Assembly (NCBI GenBank): GCA_963817635.1
Contig: CAWFPR010000005.1
Coordinates: 620,001-684,000 of the forward strand
Origin: CAWFPR01 sp963817635
Lineage (GTDB): Bacteria > Acidobacteriota > Vicinamibacteria > Vicinamibacterales > 2-12-FULL-66-21
Direction: 5' to 3'
DNA length: 64,000 nt
Shown here: positions 55,920-64,000 of the stretch, piece after piece
How positions within the stretch are numbered: the first letter of the stretch is position 1
Layout of the letters: each line of letters begins with the position of its first letter
Notes under the pieces: model-generated
Database searches by the model: none
Told to the model about the DNA's origin: nothing
The model's input: only the letters and a program-made list of their open reading frames with translations
Translations under genes and position numbers: made by a program

Positions 55920-57952
55920 CGCTGCCCCCCTGACTTGCCGATGGCTCGCGTCGCGAGGTGGCAATCCGGACAGGATTTCATCGCGAACGGCGGATGGGTG
56001 TTGCTCTTGAAGAAGAACGGGTCCTTGGACGCATGCGGGTCGTGACACCGTTCGCAGTGCATGATCGCGGGGTCGATCTGCACGTGCGCCTCGCTGAACG
56101 CGGGCGTCTTCACGTCATGACATTCCGCGCAGAGCGTCCTGGCGGGCTTTGTCAGCAGCCGGTTCTCGCCCGACGAGTGGGGCTGATGACAGCGGAGGCA
56201 ATCCCGGGCGGCGGGCGAGTGGGTGCGTCCGGCGTCCATCGCCTCCTTCATGGTCTTGTGGCAGTTCAGGCAGAGATCCGGGCTCTTCGCGAGCAGCAGA
56301 CGCGGCAGCGCGGCCTGGTGCGGGCTGTGGCACTTCGTGCACTCGCCGCTCATGACGGGCGAGTGCTTCGACTTGGCGGCGTCGGCCGCGTCCTTCACAT
56401 CGGAATGGCAGGCACCGCAGAGCACCCCTTGATCGTCCACCGTCATGCCCTTCACGTTGCTGGCGTGCGGGTTGTGGCAGGTCAGGCATGAGCCCTCCAC
56501 GAAGGGCATGTGCGCGCTGCCGCCCTCGATGGGCTTCATGAGCGGCGCATGACACGATTCACAGAGCTTCGCGTCCGTCGCCTTCAGCAGGCCCTTCTCC
56601 TCAGAGCCGTGCGCCTGGTGGCATGCCGTGCACGCGCCTTCCCGAACCGGAGCGTGCATGTAGGTCTTCGTGAAACTCGTCTCGGCGTCGGAGTGGCACC
56701 GGTAGCAGACACGGTCCACCCGATCGTTCAGGATCCCCTTCGCGTTGGACCCGTGCGGATTGTGGCAGGCGACGCACTCGTCGGCGGCGGCGGGCGCGTG
56801 CGGCACCTTCGATTTCTGAGCCGCTTCACCGGTCTTCGCATGGCACGAGCGGCACAGCGGGCCGGGGGCGGCCGTCAGCAGCCGCTCGTTGTCGGACGAG
56901 TGCGGGCTGTGGCACGACAGGCATCCCTGCTCGCTCGTGACCGGAGCATGCTTGAACTCGACCGCTTCCGCCTTCTCGGCGTGGCACGTCACGCAGAGCG
57001 CGCTGCCGCTGGCCCTGAGCAGCTTCGGATTCGGTGACGTATGCGGGCTGTGGCAGAGCAGGCACTCGCCGTCCTTGAACGGCACGTGCTGGACCTTTCC
57101 GTCGCCCTTCATGCTTCCCGGATCGTGGCAGGTCGCGCAGAGCTCGCTCCCCTTCAGGTTCAGTTCGAACGGCTTTGCCGATGTCGGCGCCACGTGGCAC
57201 GTGTCGCACTGGGACCCTTCGAGCGGAGCGTGCAGGCTGGTCTTCAGCAGATGCGGCTGCACCGAACTGTGGGGACTGTGGCACTCGACGCAGGACATCT
57301 GGCTGGCGGGGTATCCGCCGTGCGCCTTGCTGAACGCTGGCGCGTCCCCCGGGTGACAGCTGAGACAGAGCGCCTTCTCGTCCTTCACCAGGAGATTCGG
57401 CTGGTCGGCGCCGTGCGACGAATGGCACGCCGGGCACCCCTTCGTCTCCAGCACCTTGTGGACGGTCTTCTGCTGGTACTCCGCCTGGTCGTGGCACTGG
57501 TAGCAGAGCTGGCTCGCCGGGACGTTGAGGAGATGGTCCTCGTTCGACGCGTGCGGGTTGTGGCAGAGCACGCACTGGCCGCTCTTCACGGCCGTATGGA
57601 CGTGCGCCTTGTTCAGCCCGAGCGTGTCGTTCGGATGGCAGGTGGTGCAAAGCTCATTGCCATCCTTCTTCATGGCCATTTTCGCGACGAGTCCATGGCG
57701 CAGGTGGCATTCCTCGCACTTGTTTTCCTTGACCACCGCATGGACGTTCTTCATGCCCATGTACTTGTCGGCGAACGCCTTGTGGCAGCCCAGGCAGTCG
57801 CGGCTGCCGAGACCCTGTTTCGTGCTCTGCGTTCCGCCGCCAAGCGTCCGCTTCCGCGTCTCCTGTCCGTGCGACGGCACCGTCACGCACAGCACGACCA
57901 CCGTGCTCCACGCCAACGCCCAGAGTGCCCGCCTGATTCTGGTCGGCATCAC
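55916..57952 (-). CDS. 26-heme paired-CXXCH cytochrome c
   Basis: 678 aa, intact. A signal peptide (RALWALAWSTVVVLCVTVPS) is followed by 26 CXXCH motifs (CLGCH first, CPDCH last), spaced mostly 15-35 residues, many as CHxPHxS pairs (CHNPHASN, CHSPHSSV, CHSPHTSP, CHNPHGSN, CHSPHQAA, CHDPHASK). That heme load exceeds the decaheme MtrC/OmcA class. The protein could be a heme wire or a surface reductase. It overlaps both neighbours by ATGA junctions, so stoichiometric synthesis with the isomerase and the 16-heme protein is likely. The electron acceptor is unknown. Confidence 0.95.
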   Translation of the reverse strand: MMPTRIRRALWALAWSTVVVLCVTVPSHGQETRKRTLGGGTQSTKQGLGSRDCLGCHKAFADKYMGMKNVHAVVKENKCEECHLRHGLVAKMAMKKDGNELCTTCHPNDTLGLNKAHVHTAVKSGQCVLCHNPHASNEDHLLNVPASQLCYQCHDQAEYQQKTVHKVLETKGCPACHSSHGADQPNLLVKDEKALCLSCHPGDAPAFSKAHGGYPASQMSCVECHSPHSSVQPHLLKTSLHAPLEGSQCDTCHVAPTSAKPFELNLKGSELCATCHDPGSMKGDGKVQHVPFKDGECLLCHSPHTSPNPKLLRASGSALCVTCHAEKAEAVEFKHAPVTSEQGCLSCHSPHSSDNERLLTAAPGPLCRSCHAKTGEAAQKSKVPHAPAAADECVACHNPHGSNAKGILNDRVDRVCYRCHSDAETSFTKTYMHAPVREGACTACHQAHGSEEKGLLKATDAKLCESCHAPLMKPIEGGSAHMPFVEGSCLTCHNPHASNVKGMTVDDQGVLCGACHSDVKDAADAAKSKHSPVMSGECTKCHSPHQAALPRLLLAKSPDLCLNCHKTMKEAMDAGRTHSPAARDCLRCHQPHSSGENRLLTKPARTLCAECHDVKTPAFSEAHVQIDPAIMHCERCHDPHASKDPFFFKSNTHPPFAMKSCPDCHLATRAIGKSGGQR

Positions 57953-59608
57953 TGCACCTTCTTCACGTACGTCGTGACCTTCGTGTGTGCCTTCAGCTTG
58001 CCGGCATAGTCCTCAATGGCCTTCTTGAGTTTCTCGTTGTACAGCTTCTTCGCGATGTCGTCCCTCACATCGTCGTACGGCCTTGGGATCGGCGTGATGA
58101 CCTGCTGCACGGCGAGCACGTAGACGGGACCGTCTGAAGAGGCGTACATCCTGAACTCCCCGTCCTTGACGCCGTCGAGCGCCTTCTGCATGCCCGCTGG
58201 CATGCTGGTGGTGGTGACGGGCCGCCCCTCGAACATCAGGAGACCCGGGGCGTCCTTTGGCGCCTGCCCCTCGGCGTTTGCCAGCACCCAGCTGAAGTCG
58301 GCTCCTTCCCGCAGCTTCCCCATGGCGTTTTCAGCGGCCGCGCGGCGCGCGAAGGCGAGGCTTCGGAGCTTCAGCATTTCGGGGGAGGAGTAGTCCTTCG
58401 GGTGGTCCTTGTAGTACTGCGTGACCTCCTCTTCCCTCATCTTGTTGTCCGGCACGATGACCTTCTGCACGAAGGTGTCGAAGACGAGGGAGTTCTTGTA
58501 GGCCCTGACGCGGTCCAGATACGCGTTCGTCTTGTCGAGGCCGAGGCGCAACGCCTCCGCGTTCAGGAGGCGCCGCTCGAGCGTGGCCTCGAGGGCGGCG
58601 TCCTTCTTCTCGTTCATTTCCTTGCCCTGCCGGGCCCTGTCGTCCCCGTGAAAGAACTGCATGCGCAGGTAGTCGGTCAGATCGCCGACGGTGACGGCCG
58701 GCGCGCCCTTGATCCGGGCCACCGCGCGGTCGTCCTTCAGCAGCAGGTCGATCCCCGGCTTGGGAGCGGCGTAGTCGATGCCGGTGAGGATCGCTTTGTC
58801 CACCACGACGTTCTGCTTTCGCAGGGCGTCGCCGTGCGCCTTCAGGACCGCGAGCTGCCGCTCTTTCAGGACCGTCCCGCGGGCCTCGGCGCGGGCCTCC
58901 TTGTCTTCCGGATAGCGGACGGCGAGCACCTTCACGACCACGAATCCTGTCTGGAGGCGGATGACGGGGCTGAGCTCCCCGACCTTCAGCTTGGCGACAG
59001 CCTCCGCAATCTGCGGGAGGTAGTCCTTCTTCGCGTGGTACTCGTTGTCCGCGTCGACCTGGGCGCTTTTTGCCGCGGTGGCCCGCGCGGCGATCTCGCT
59101 GAACCCGGTGCCTTCGACGATCTCCATGCGTGCGCGCTGGGCGGCGGCCTCCTCGCGGAACATCAGCGACGTCGTCTTCCATTCCCTCACCAGGTCCCTG
59201 AACGCCTTCTCGACCGCGGCCGGGTCCGGCTGGACGTCTTTCACGATTCGCTCGAAGAGCACCTCGCGCAGCACGCTGCGCGCGGAGACCTCCACCTGCT
59301 TCTGGATCTCGGGAAGCTCGTCGAGGCCCATGGTCGCCCCTTCTTCCACGATGAGCCTGATGTTGACCAGCCGGTCGAGCACCTCAATCTCGTCCGCCGT
59401 GCCGCGCCCCTGTCGCAGGCGGGTCCGGTTCGCGTCCGGCCCGAGCTCCGCGAGGAACTCATCGAGCGAGATCGCATCCCGGCCGACGGTCGCCACCACG
59501 CTGCGGCCGTTTCTGACGGGCAGCGGCGGCGCGGCACCGCCGAGCGAGCGGCTGCGTCGGCAACGACACGACGAGGAGACCTGTGGCGAGAGCGAGCTGA
59601 TACCGCAT
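57949..59608 (-). CDS. SurA/PpiC-type peptidyl-prolyl isomerase (one frameshift)
   Basis: About 552 aa. ATG 59608 follows GAAGGGA and starts a signal peptide (RYQLALATGLLVVSLPTQPL). A slip near 59540 leads to GRSVVATVGRDAISLDEFLA, the SurA N-like domain. Two parvulin-like modules follow (LPQIAEAVAKLKVGELSPVI with LQTGFVVVKVLAVRYPEDKE, and KLRSLAFARRAAAENAMGKL with APGLLMFEGRPVTTTS), the second near residues 420-520. Such proteins fold exported outer-membrane or surface proteins. Coupling to the cytochrome genes suggests it serves them. Confidence 0.87.
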
Positions 59609-59644
59609 GAGTCCCTTCTGACTGGCGCACTGCGCCTCTTCCGT

Positions 59645-60780
59645 TCAACGGTCGCGGCCGGCAATCATCTCGGCCGTGAGCCTGACCATTTGTGTTGACA
59701 TCGCGTGGGCCGTCCTCGACGTGCCACGCCCGAAAAACCACACACCCTCGTCGCTGTCGTTGTAGCTGTCCGAGCTCCACACGACGCGGCGGGTCTTCCT
59801 CTCGACCAGAATGGCCGAGAATTCCACATGCATCGAGGCCGCCCGGCGCGCGGGGATCCTCGTACCTGAGCACCTGCCCTCCGAGGACGAAATCCGCATC
59901 GATGAGCGCCGCCACAGTGTCGGCGTCGCTCAGCGAGAGGCCGCCCTCCATGATGATTCGGGCATCGAGCAGTTGCTGGCGGATGACGCCGGTGTCCACC
60001 ACGCTGAACTGCGGGAAGGTCGCCAGGTGCCGCATGAAGAGCAAGGCCAGGATGTCTCCGGCACTGCGCCGGTCGCTGAGGTTGACGAACGGCACGACGG
60101 CCACCGAGTACTGGCGGCCGGCATCGATCGTGACGCCGCGAAACGACGTTCTCGGCCGGAACTTCGACGCGGTCTTCGGTCTCGCGCCGGTCGTTCCGGA
60201 CTCCAGATAGGCGACCAGCGAATCGGACAGCCGGTCGAGGGCCTTGACGAGCAGCGCGTGGTAGTCGTTCTCGATGCCCAGCTCGAAGAACCCCGGACGA
60301 TCGTCGCCCGCCACCCCGGCGTCGTCCGCCCACGCCACGACCGGCGCGCCTGTGACCGAGACCAGCCTGACGATCAGGGCGAACCTCGGGGGTACGGCGT
60401 CGCTCGACAGCTCGATGGAGGCGATGACCACGCCGGCGACTCCGGTTTCCTGACGCAGCGACGCGGCGGTCGGCCCGTCGATGCCGGCCGCGTAGCGGAC
60501 GCGATGGCGCGTCATGAACGCTTCGAGCTGACCGTCGTCGAGAACCGAGATCCCGCGGGACTGGAGCCTCGCGACAAGGAACTGCCGCACTTCGTCGGCG
60601 GGAGCGTTGCCGCCGCTGAGGTTTTCGACCGGGAACACCGCGACGCTCGAGATTCGCTCGCCGGCGCCCGCCGCCGGGACGCTCGCGAACGCCAGGCCGA
60701 GAAGCGACGGCTCCGCCGACCGCGCGGCAGGCCGCACGCACCAGCCCGGCACGCAGGCGTTCACGATGGGGTCTGCGCAT
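59645..60780 (-). CDS. Tandem CsgG/LpoB-like exported protein (frameshifts)
   Basis: About 378 aa from ATG 60780, which lies 20 bases inside the upstream gene. A basic N-terminus leads, after a slip near 60715, to LLGLAFASVPAAGAG, a likely signal sequence. Two homologous alpha/beta domains follow: SSVAVFPVENLSGGNAPADE with VRQFLVARLQSRGISVLDDG, and YSVAVVPFVNLSDRRSAGDI with LALLFMRHLATFPQFSVVDT. After a second slip near 59840 the end reads VEFSAILVERKTRRVVWSSD. CsgG and LpoB folds act as outer-membrane secretion or activator lipoproteins; no lipobox cysteine is clear. A surface-export or assembly role for the cytochromes is inferred. Confidence 0.68.
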
Positions 60781-63746
60781 GGTGCACCTTCGAATCGATG
60801 ACGGCTTTGATTCGCCCCAGCGTCCGCGTTGCCGAGGGCAGGCGGCTCTGCTGGCCGGCCTGCGCCACCTCGCTGTCGTAAGCCTGGCGAATCGCCGACA
60901 TCACATCGACCGCAAGACGGCTGGCCAGGCCATCCTGGTCGTAGTTGTCCAGGTACGACTGCCCGTAAACGGTCTTGGCGCGATTGTCCACGAACATGAT
61001 CGATGCGCGCGTTCGGCTCACGGGCACGAGGACCGCCGACAGCTCCACGACAGTCGTTGTCCCGTCGTCGCTCAGGAGCGGAAAGGACGCCTGCTGAAGG
61101 AGCCTGGGCTCGAGGGCCAGGGCGGTCTGGTACTCGCCGGCGAGGAACCGGCCGGGCGCGTACGACGGATAGTCGAAATTGAGCTGGCGCAGCAGCCGCA
61201 GGAACCCGGGATCGCTCGGGCTGCCAGACAGGAACCGCCCGAGCGCCACGTCGCCGATCTTTCCGGCCTCCATCTGGAGGTTCCATCTCGCCACCTGCGC
61301 CGCTCGCGCCGTCGGGTCCGCCTCCGGTTTCAGGTAGGGCAGGATGCTCTCGCGCTGCGCCGCGATCGCCTGGATATCCGCCGCCATGACGGCGGGCGTC
61401 GCGATGGAAAACGGCGCCGAGAATTCGAGGTACAGCCGATCGTCCGTGTTCAGGGTGCCGGGCTCCGCGAACCGCTTCATCCCGCTGGTGCCCATGACGA
61501 AGTAGCTCAACAGGTCCGTCGAGGAGCCCATCAGCACCTTCTCCATGTCGGCGGCTATCGCGGGTTCCGCGAGGCGCTTCTGGAGGAGCCGCTTCGTCGA
61601 TGAGAAACGGCGAGTTGCTGCCAATCATCACCGCGTCGTAGTGCGTGAGCCACATCAGCGTGTGGGTGAAATGCTGCTGGAACGTCTTGACGACCGACGC
61701 GAGGTCCTTCGGCGTCAGTTCGTAGATCGGGAGCCACTGTGCGATGACGCCGCCGGGACGAAGGTGCTCCGCGGCCAGCTTGAAGTACTCGCTCGCATAC
61801 AGGTATCCCGCTCCCCGGAACCACGGATGAATCGGATCCGCCGTGATGACGTCGAACTTCATGTTCGTGGTCAGCAGGAAGTTGCGCCCGTCGTTGAAGA
61901 CGATTCTCAGCTTTGGGCTGTCGAGGACGTGATGGTTGTAGTCCGCGAAGGTCCTGGCGACGCCCAGCACCTTGGGCTCGATCTCGACGAGCGTCACGCG
62001 TTCGGTACTCGGATGGACCGTCGTGGCGCCGGCCGTCATGCCGCTTCCGAGTCCGACCACGAGGACGTTCTTCGGGTCGGCGTTCAGGAGCATCGGCAGG
62101 TGCCCGAGCGCGAACTGGATTTGCTGCGCCTGGAGGTGCGACGACGCTTCGACCCGCCCGTTCGTGATGAAGGCCTGCTCGCCGCCCTTGACCTTGATCA
62201 CACTGACGATGGATTCGACGCCCTCGCCATAGAAGAGCACATCCGTGTTCTCCACAGCTTCGCGCACCATCTCCGGCGTCCGGAACGCCTCGGGCTGGTT
62301 GCTCCGGAAGATGGCGAAGTAGCGTTGGTCCCAGATCCTCGCGGCGTTCTGGTTCACGGCCAGGAACACCAGGACGGCCAGCGTCGGCACCGCCACGGCG
62401 GCCGGCAGCCATCGCGGCTTCCGCAGGCTCGCGAGGATGAGCACCCCGAGGCCGACGTTGATCACCGTCAGCATCTGGAGAGAGCGCTCGATGCCGAAGA
62501 AGCGAATCATCAGGAGTCCGCTGACCGCGGCCCCCAGGATCGCCCCGACCGTGTTGAACGCGAGGACTTCTCCCACGGCGCGCCCGACGGCCTTGCGCTG
62601 CTGCACGACGACCTCGCCGGCGAGCGGAAAGGCGGCCCCCATGAAGATCGCCGGGATGACGATGTACACGAAGGACAGCGAGAAGCTCGCCCACACCCGG
62701 GCGCTGAAGGACGTGGCCTCTCCGCCCAGGAAATAGCCCTGGAGTCGGACGGCGTTGACCGGAATGTCGCGGAGGTACACCGTCACGAGCAGCGCCGTGA
62801 GCCCGATGACGATCTGCGTGATCCCGAACCAGGCGACGACGCGCGTGGTCCTGGGATTTGCGATCCTGAAGATCTTGACCACCGCGCCGTACGCCTTGCT
62901 CCCCAGCGCGATTCCCGTCAGGAACGCGACCAGCATGATCGTGAACCCGTAGACGCTCGCCCCGACCGCTATCGTGAGCACCCGCGTCCAGAGCACCTCG
63001 TAGCCAAGGGCACAGAATCCGCTCACGCCCGATCCCCCAGCGGATCAGCGTGACCGGGAGCGGATCGGCCGACGGGTCCGTCGCCGGCGGATCCGGGTCC
63101 ACGTCTGCTGCAGAAGCGCCGGCGGTTCGTCGGCTGAAGCGCGAGGCTGACGAGCCCGATCACGACGTTGGTCGCGACGGCGACGTAGAGCGTGGTCGTG
63201 ACGGCGTAGATCCGGAGAAGGAAGAAGCCCCCGACCAGCGCCCCGAAGACGGCGCCGAGCGTGTTGAAGCCGTAGAGAAACGAGAGGTGGCTGCGCAGGT
63301 TTTCCGGCTGGCGCGAGATGAAGCGCGAGAGTACCGGCAGAGTGCCGCCCATCAGCACCGTGGGGACGATCAGGGCCACGACGGCGAAGAGCGTCCGGAC
63401 GGCCGTGAGGTAGATCGTCGAATCATCGCGTCCACCGCGCCAGCGCGATGTAGATCGCAGGATAGATTCGCATCAGCCCCGCGAACGCAAGCGCTGACGC
63501 CGCGACTCCGAGCTCCAGGAAGCCGTAGAGCCTGAGCGGGCGTTCGACCCGGTCCACCCGCCGGCCGACGAAATACCCCCCGATGGCCAGTCCACCCATG
63601 AAGATCGACAGGACTGCCGTCACGGCCAGGTGTGAGCCGCCGAACACCAGGGTCAGGGATCGGACCCACACGACCTGGTACACGAGCGCGGCCGCGCCCG
63701 ACAGGAAGAACAGGAGGTAAATGACGCCGACCATCGCGGGGCTCAT
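60761..63746 (-). CDS. Membrane-fused spermidine-synthase-like protein (three frameshifts)
   Basis: About 994 aa from ATG 63746 (SPAMVGVIYLLFFLSGAAAL). MFS-like helices run through VVALIVPTVLMGGTLPVLSR and MSGFCALGYEVLWTRVLTIA to YIVIPAIFMGAAFPLAGEVV. A Rossmann SAM/aminopropyl-transferase domain follows: KNVLVVGLGSGMTAGATTVH and FNDGRNFLLTTNMKFDVITA, then DPIHPWFRGAGYLYASEYFK. The C-terminus (about 290 aa) has TPR-like helices and a domain ending RTLGRIKAVIDSKVHHAQTP. Slips lie near 63420, 63050 and 61590. Fused MFS/spermidine synthases often accompany surface polymer or cytochrome genes; their product is unknown. Confidence 0.8.
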
Positions 63747-63755
63747 CAGAGCGGC

Positions 63756-64000
63756 CTACCTTCCTTTCGCTGGGGGACCAAGGAGCTTGTCGAACAGCGC
63801 CTCGATCGCCTGCTCGGTGACCCTGTTCAGGGGTTGACCGCCGCCGCCGATCAGGCGATCCCAGAAACTGATCCCGCCCTTCGTGGACGATGCGCTCCAC
63901 ACGATCCGGCCCGTTCCGGCCTCGATCAGCTGGATGCTCATCGAAATGATGTTCGCCGTCGTCGTGCCGGAGCGCACCTCGCCGTATTCCCTGACGACGC
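63756..64000 (-). CDS. CsgG/LpoB-like protein, C-terminal part (5' end outside window)
   Basis: The frame runs open from the right edge to the stop at 63756, giving 81 codons. The visible end (SMSIQLIEAGTGRIVWSASS, WDRLIGGGGQPLNRVTEQAI, EALFDKLLGPPAKGR) resembles the last strand and helix of exported CsgG/LpoB-type proteins, the same family as the tandem protein at 59645. It stops 9 bases before the spermidine-synthase-like gene, so the operon extends beyond the window. Confidence 0.62.
   Translation of the reverse strand, partial: VVREYGEVRSGTTTANIISMSIQLIEAGTGRIVWSASSTKGGISFWDRLIGGGGQPLNRVTEQAIEALFDKLLGPPAKGR

Noticed and set aside
59241..63026. A single open frame of 1261 codons on the minus strand
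   Set aside because: It is a chain of three different genes read through because frame slips remove their stops; domain homology switches from spermidine-synthase-like to CsgG-like to isomerase with non-homologous stretches between.

Overview
The window is about 64 kb of GC-rich bacterial chromosome. Three large FtsX/MacB-type permeases without an ATPase partner (one behind a PadR regulator), an ASPIC/UnbV FG-GAP protein, a VPS10/BNR repeat protein, many secreted proteins of unknown role and paired-CXXCH multiheme cytochromes together point to Acidobacteriota, probably class Vicinamibacteria. That placement is inferred from gene content alone. One tRNA-Ser(TGA) is present. I see no rRNA, CRISPR array, prophage or insertion sequence.

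Layout. 1-7403: an edge-truncated DUF4139 protein, a TonB-dependent receptor, and a PadR/ADOP permease pair. 7461-11323: a MazEF-like toxin-antitoxin operon with its operator, then the most unusual gene of the window, a TIR / Ser-Thr kinase / degenerate ABC ATPase / membrane polypeptide. 11398-18037 (minus): a secreted VOC protein, an ECF sigma factor with a membrane anti-sigma-like YCII protein, and a PilZ / multicopper oxidase pair. 18385-24058: tRNA-Ser, an ACT-domain protein, an AraC regulator, a truncated methyltransferase, a LmbE-family deacetylase, a PLP decarboxylase and an Rsm22-like methyltransferase. 24066-29874: an ADOP permease, a dicarboxylate symporter and an APC-type permease. 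29935-39041 (minus): BlaI, a BlaR1-like M56 peptidase carrying HEAT repeats, a HEAT-only protein, an ADOP permease and two CNNM/CorC proteins. 39202-45302: MFS transporter, a repeat-rich gap, MscL, a DUF5996 protein, a secreted PA-domain metalloprotease and an AlkB-like oxygenase. 45427-52679: a two-domain VOC protein and four mostly secreted proteins ending in a VPS10/BNR protein. 52884-53645: a small membrane protein and a RodZ-like HTH protein.

53735-64000 (minus) is a tightly packed operon entering from the right edge: a CsgG/LpoB-like fragment, a membrane-fused spermidine-synthase-like protein, a tandem CsgG/LpoB-like protein, a SurA/PpiC-type isomerase, a 26-heme and a 16-heme cytochrome c, and an NHL-repeat protein. 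The members overlap or nearly abut, so they are probably co-expressed. I infer an exported electron-transfer module: 42 hemes, a periplasmic chaperone and outer-membrane accessory proteins.

About 20 genes can be read only by changing frame once or several times, usually by one or two bases in a short run, while both flanks stay clearly homologous. This is more likely residual indel error in the assembly than wholesale decay. Such genes are annotated over their full span and each shift is described.
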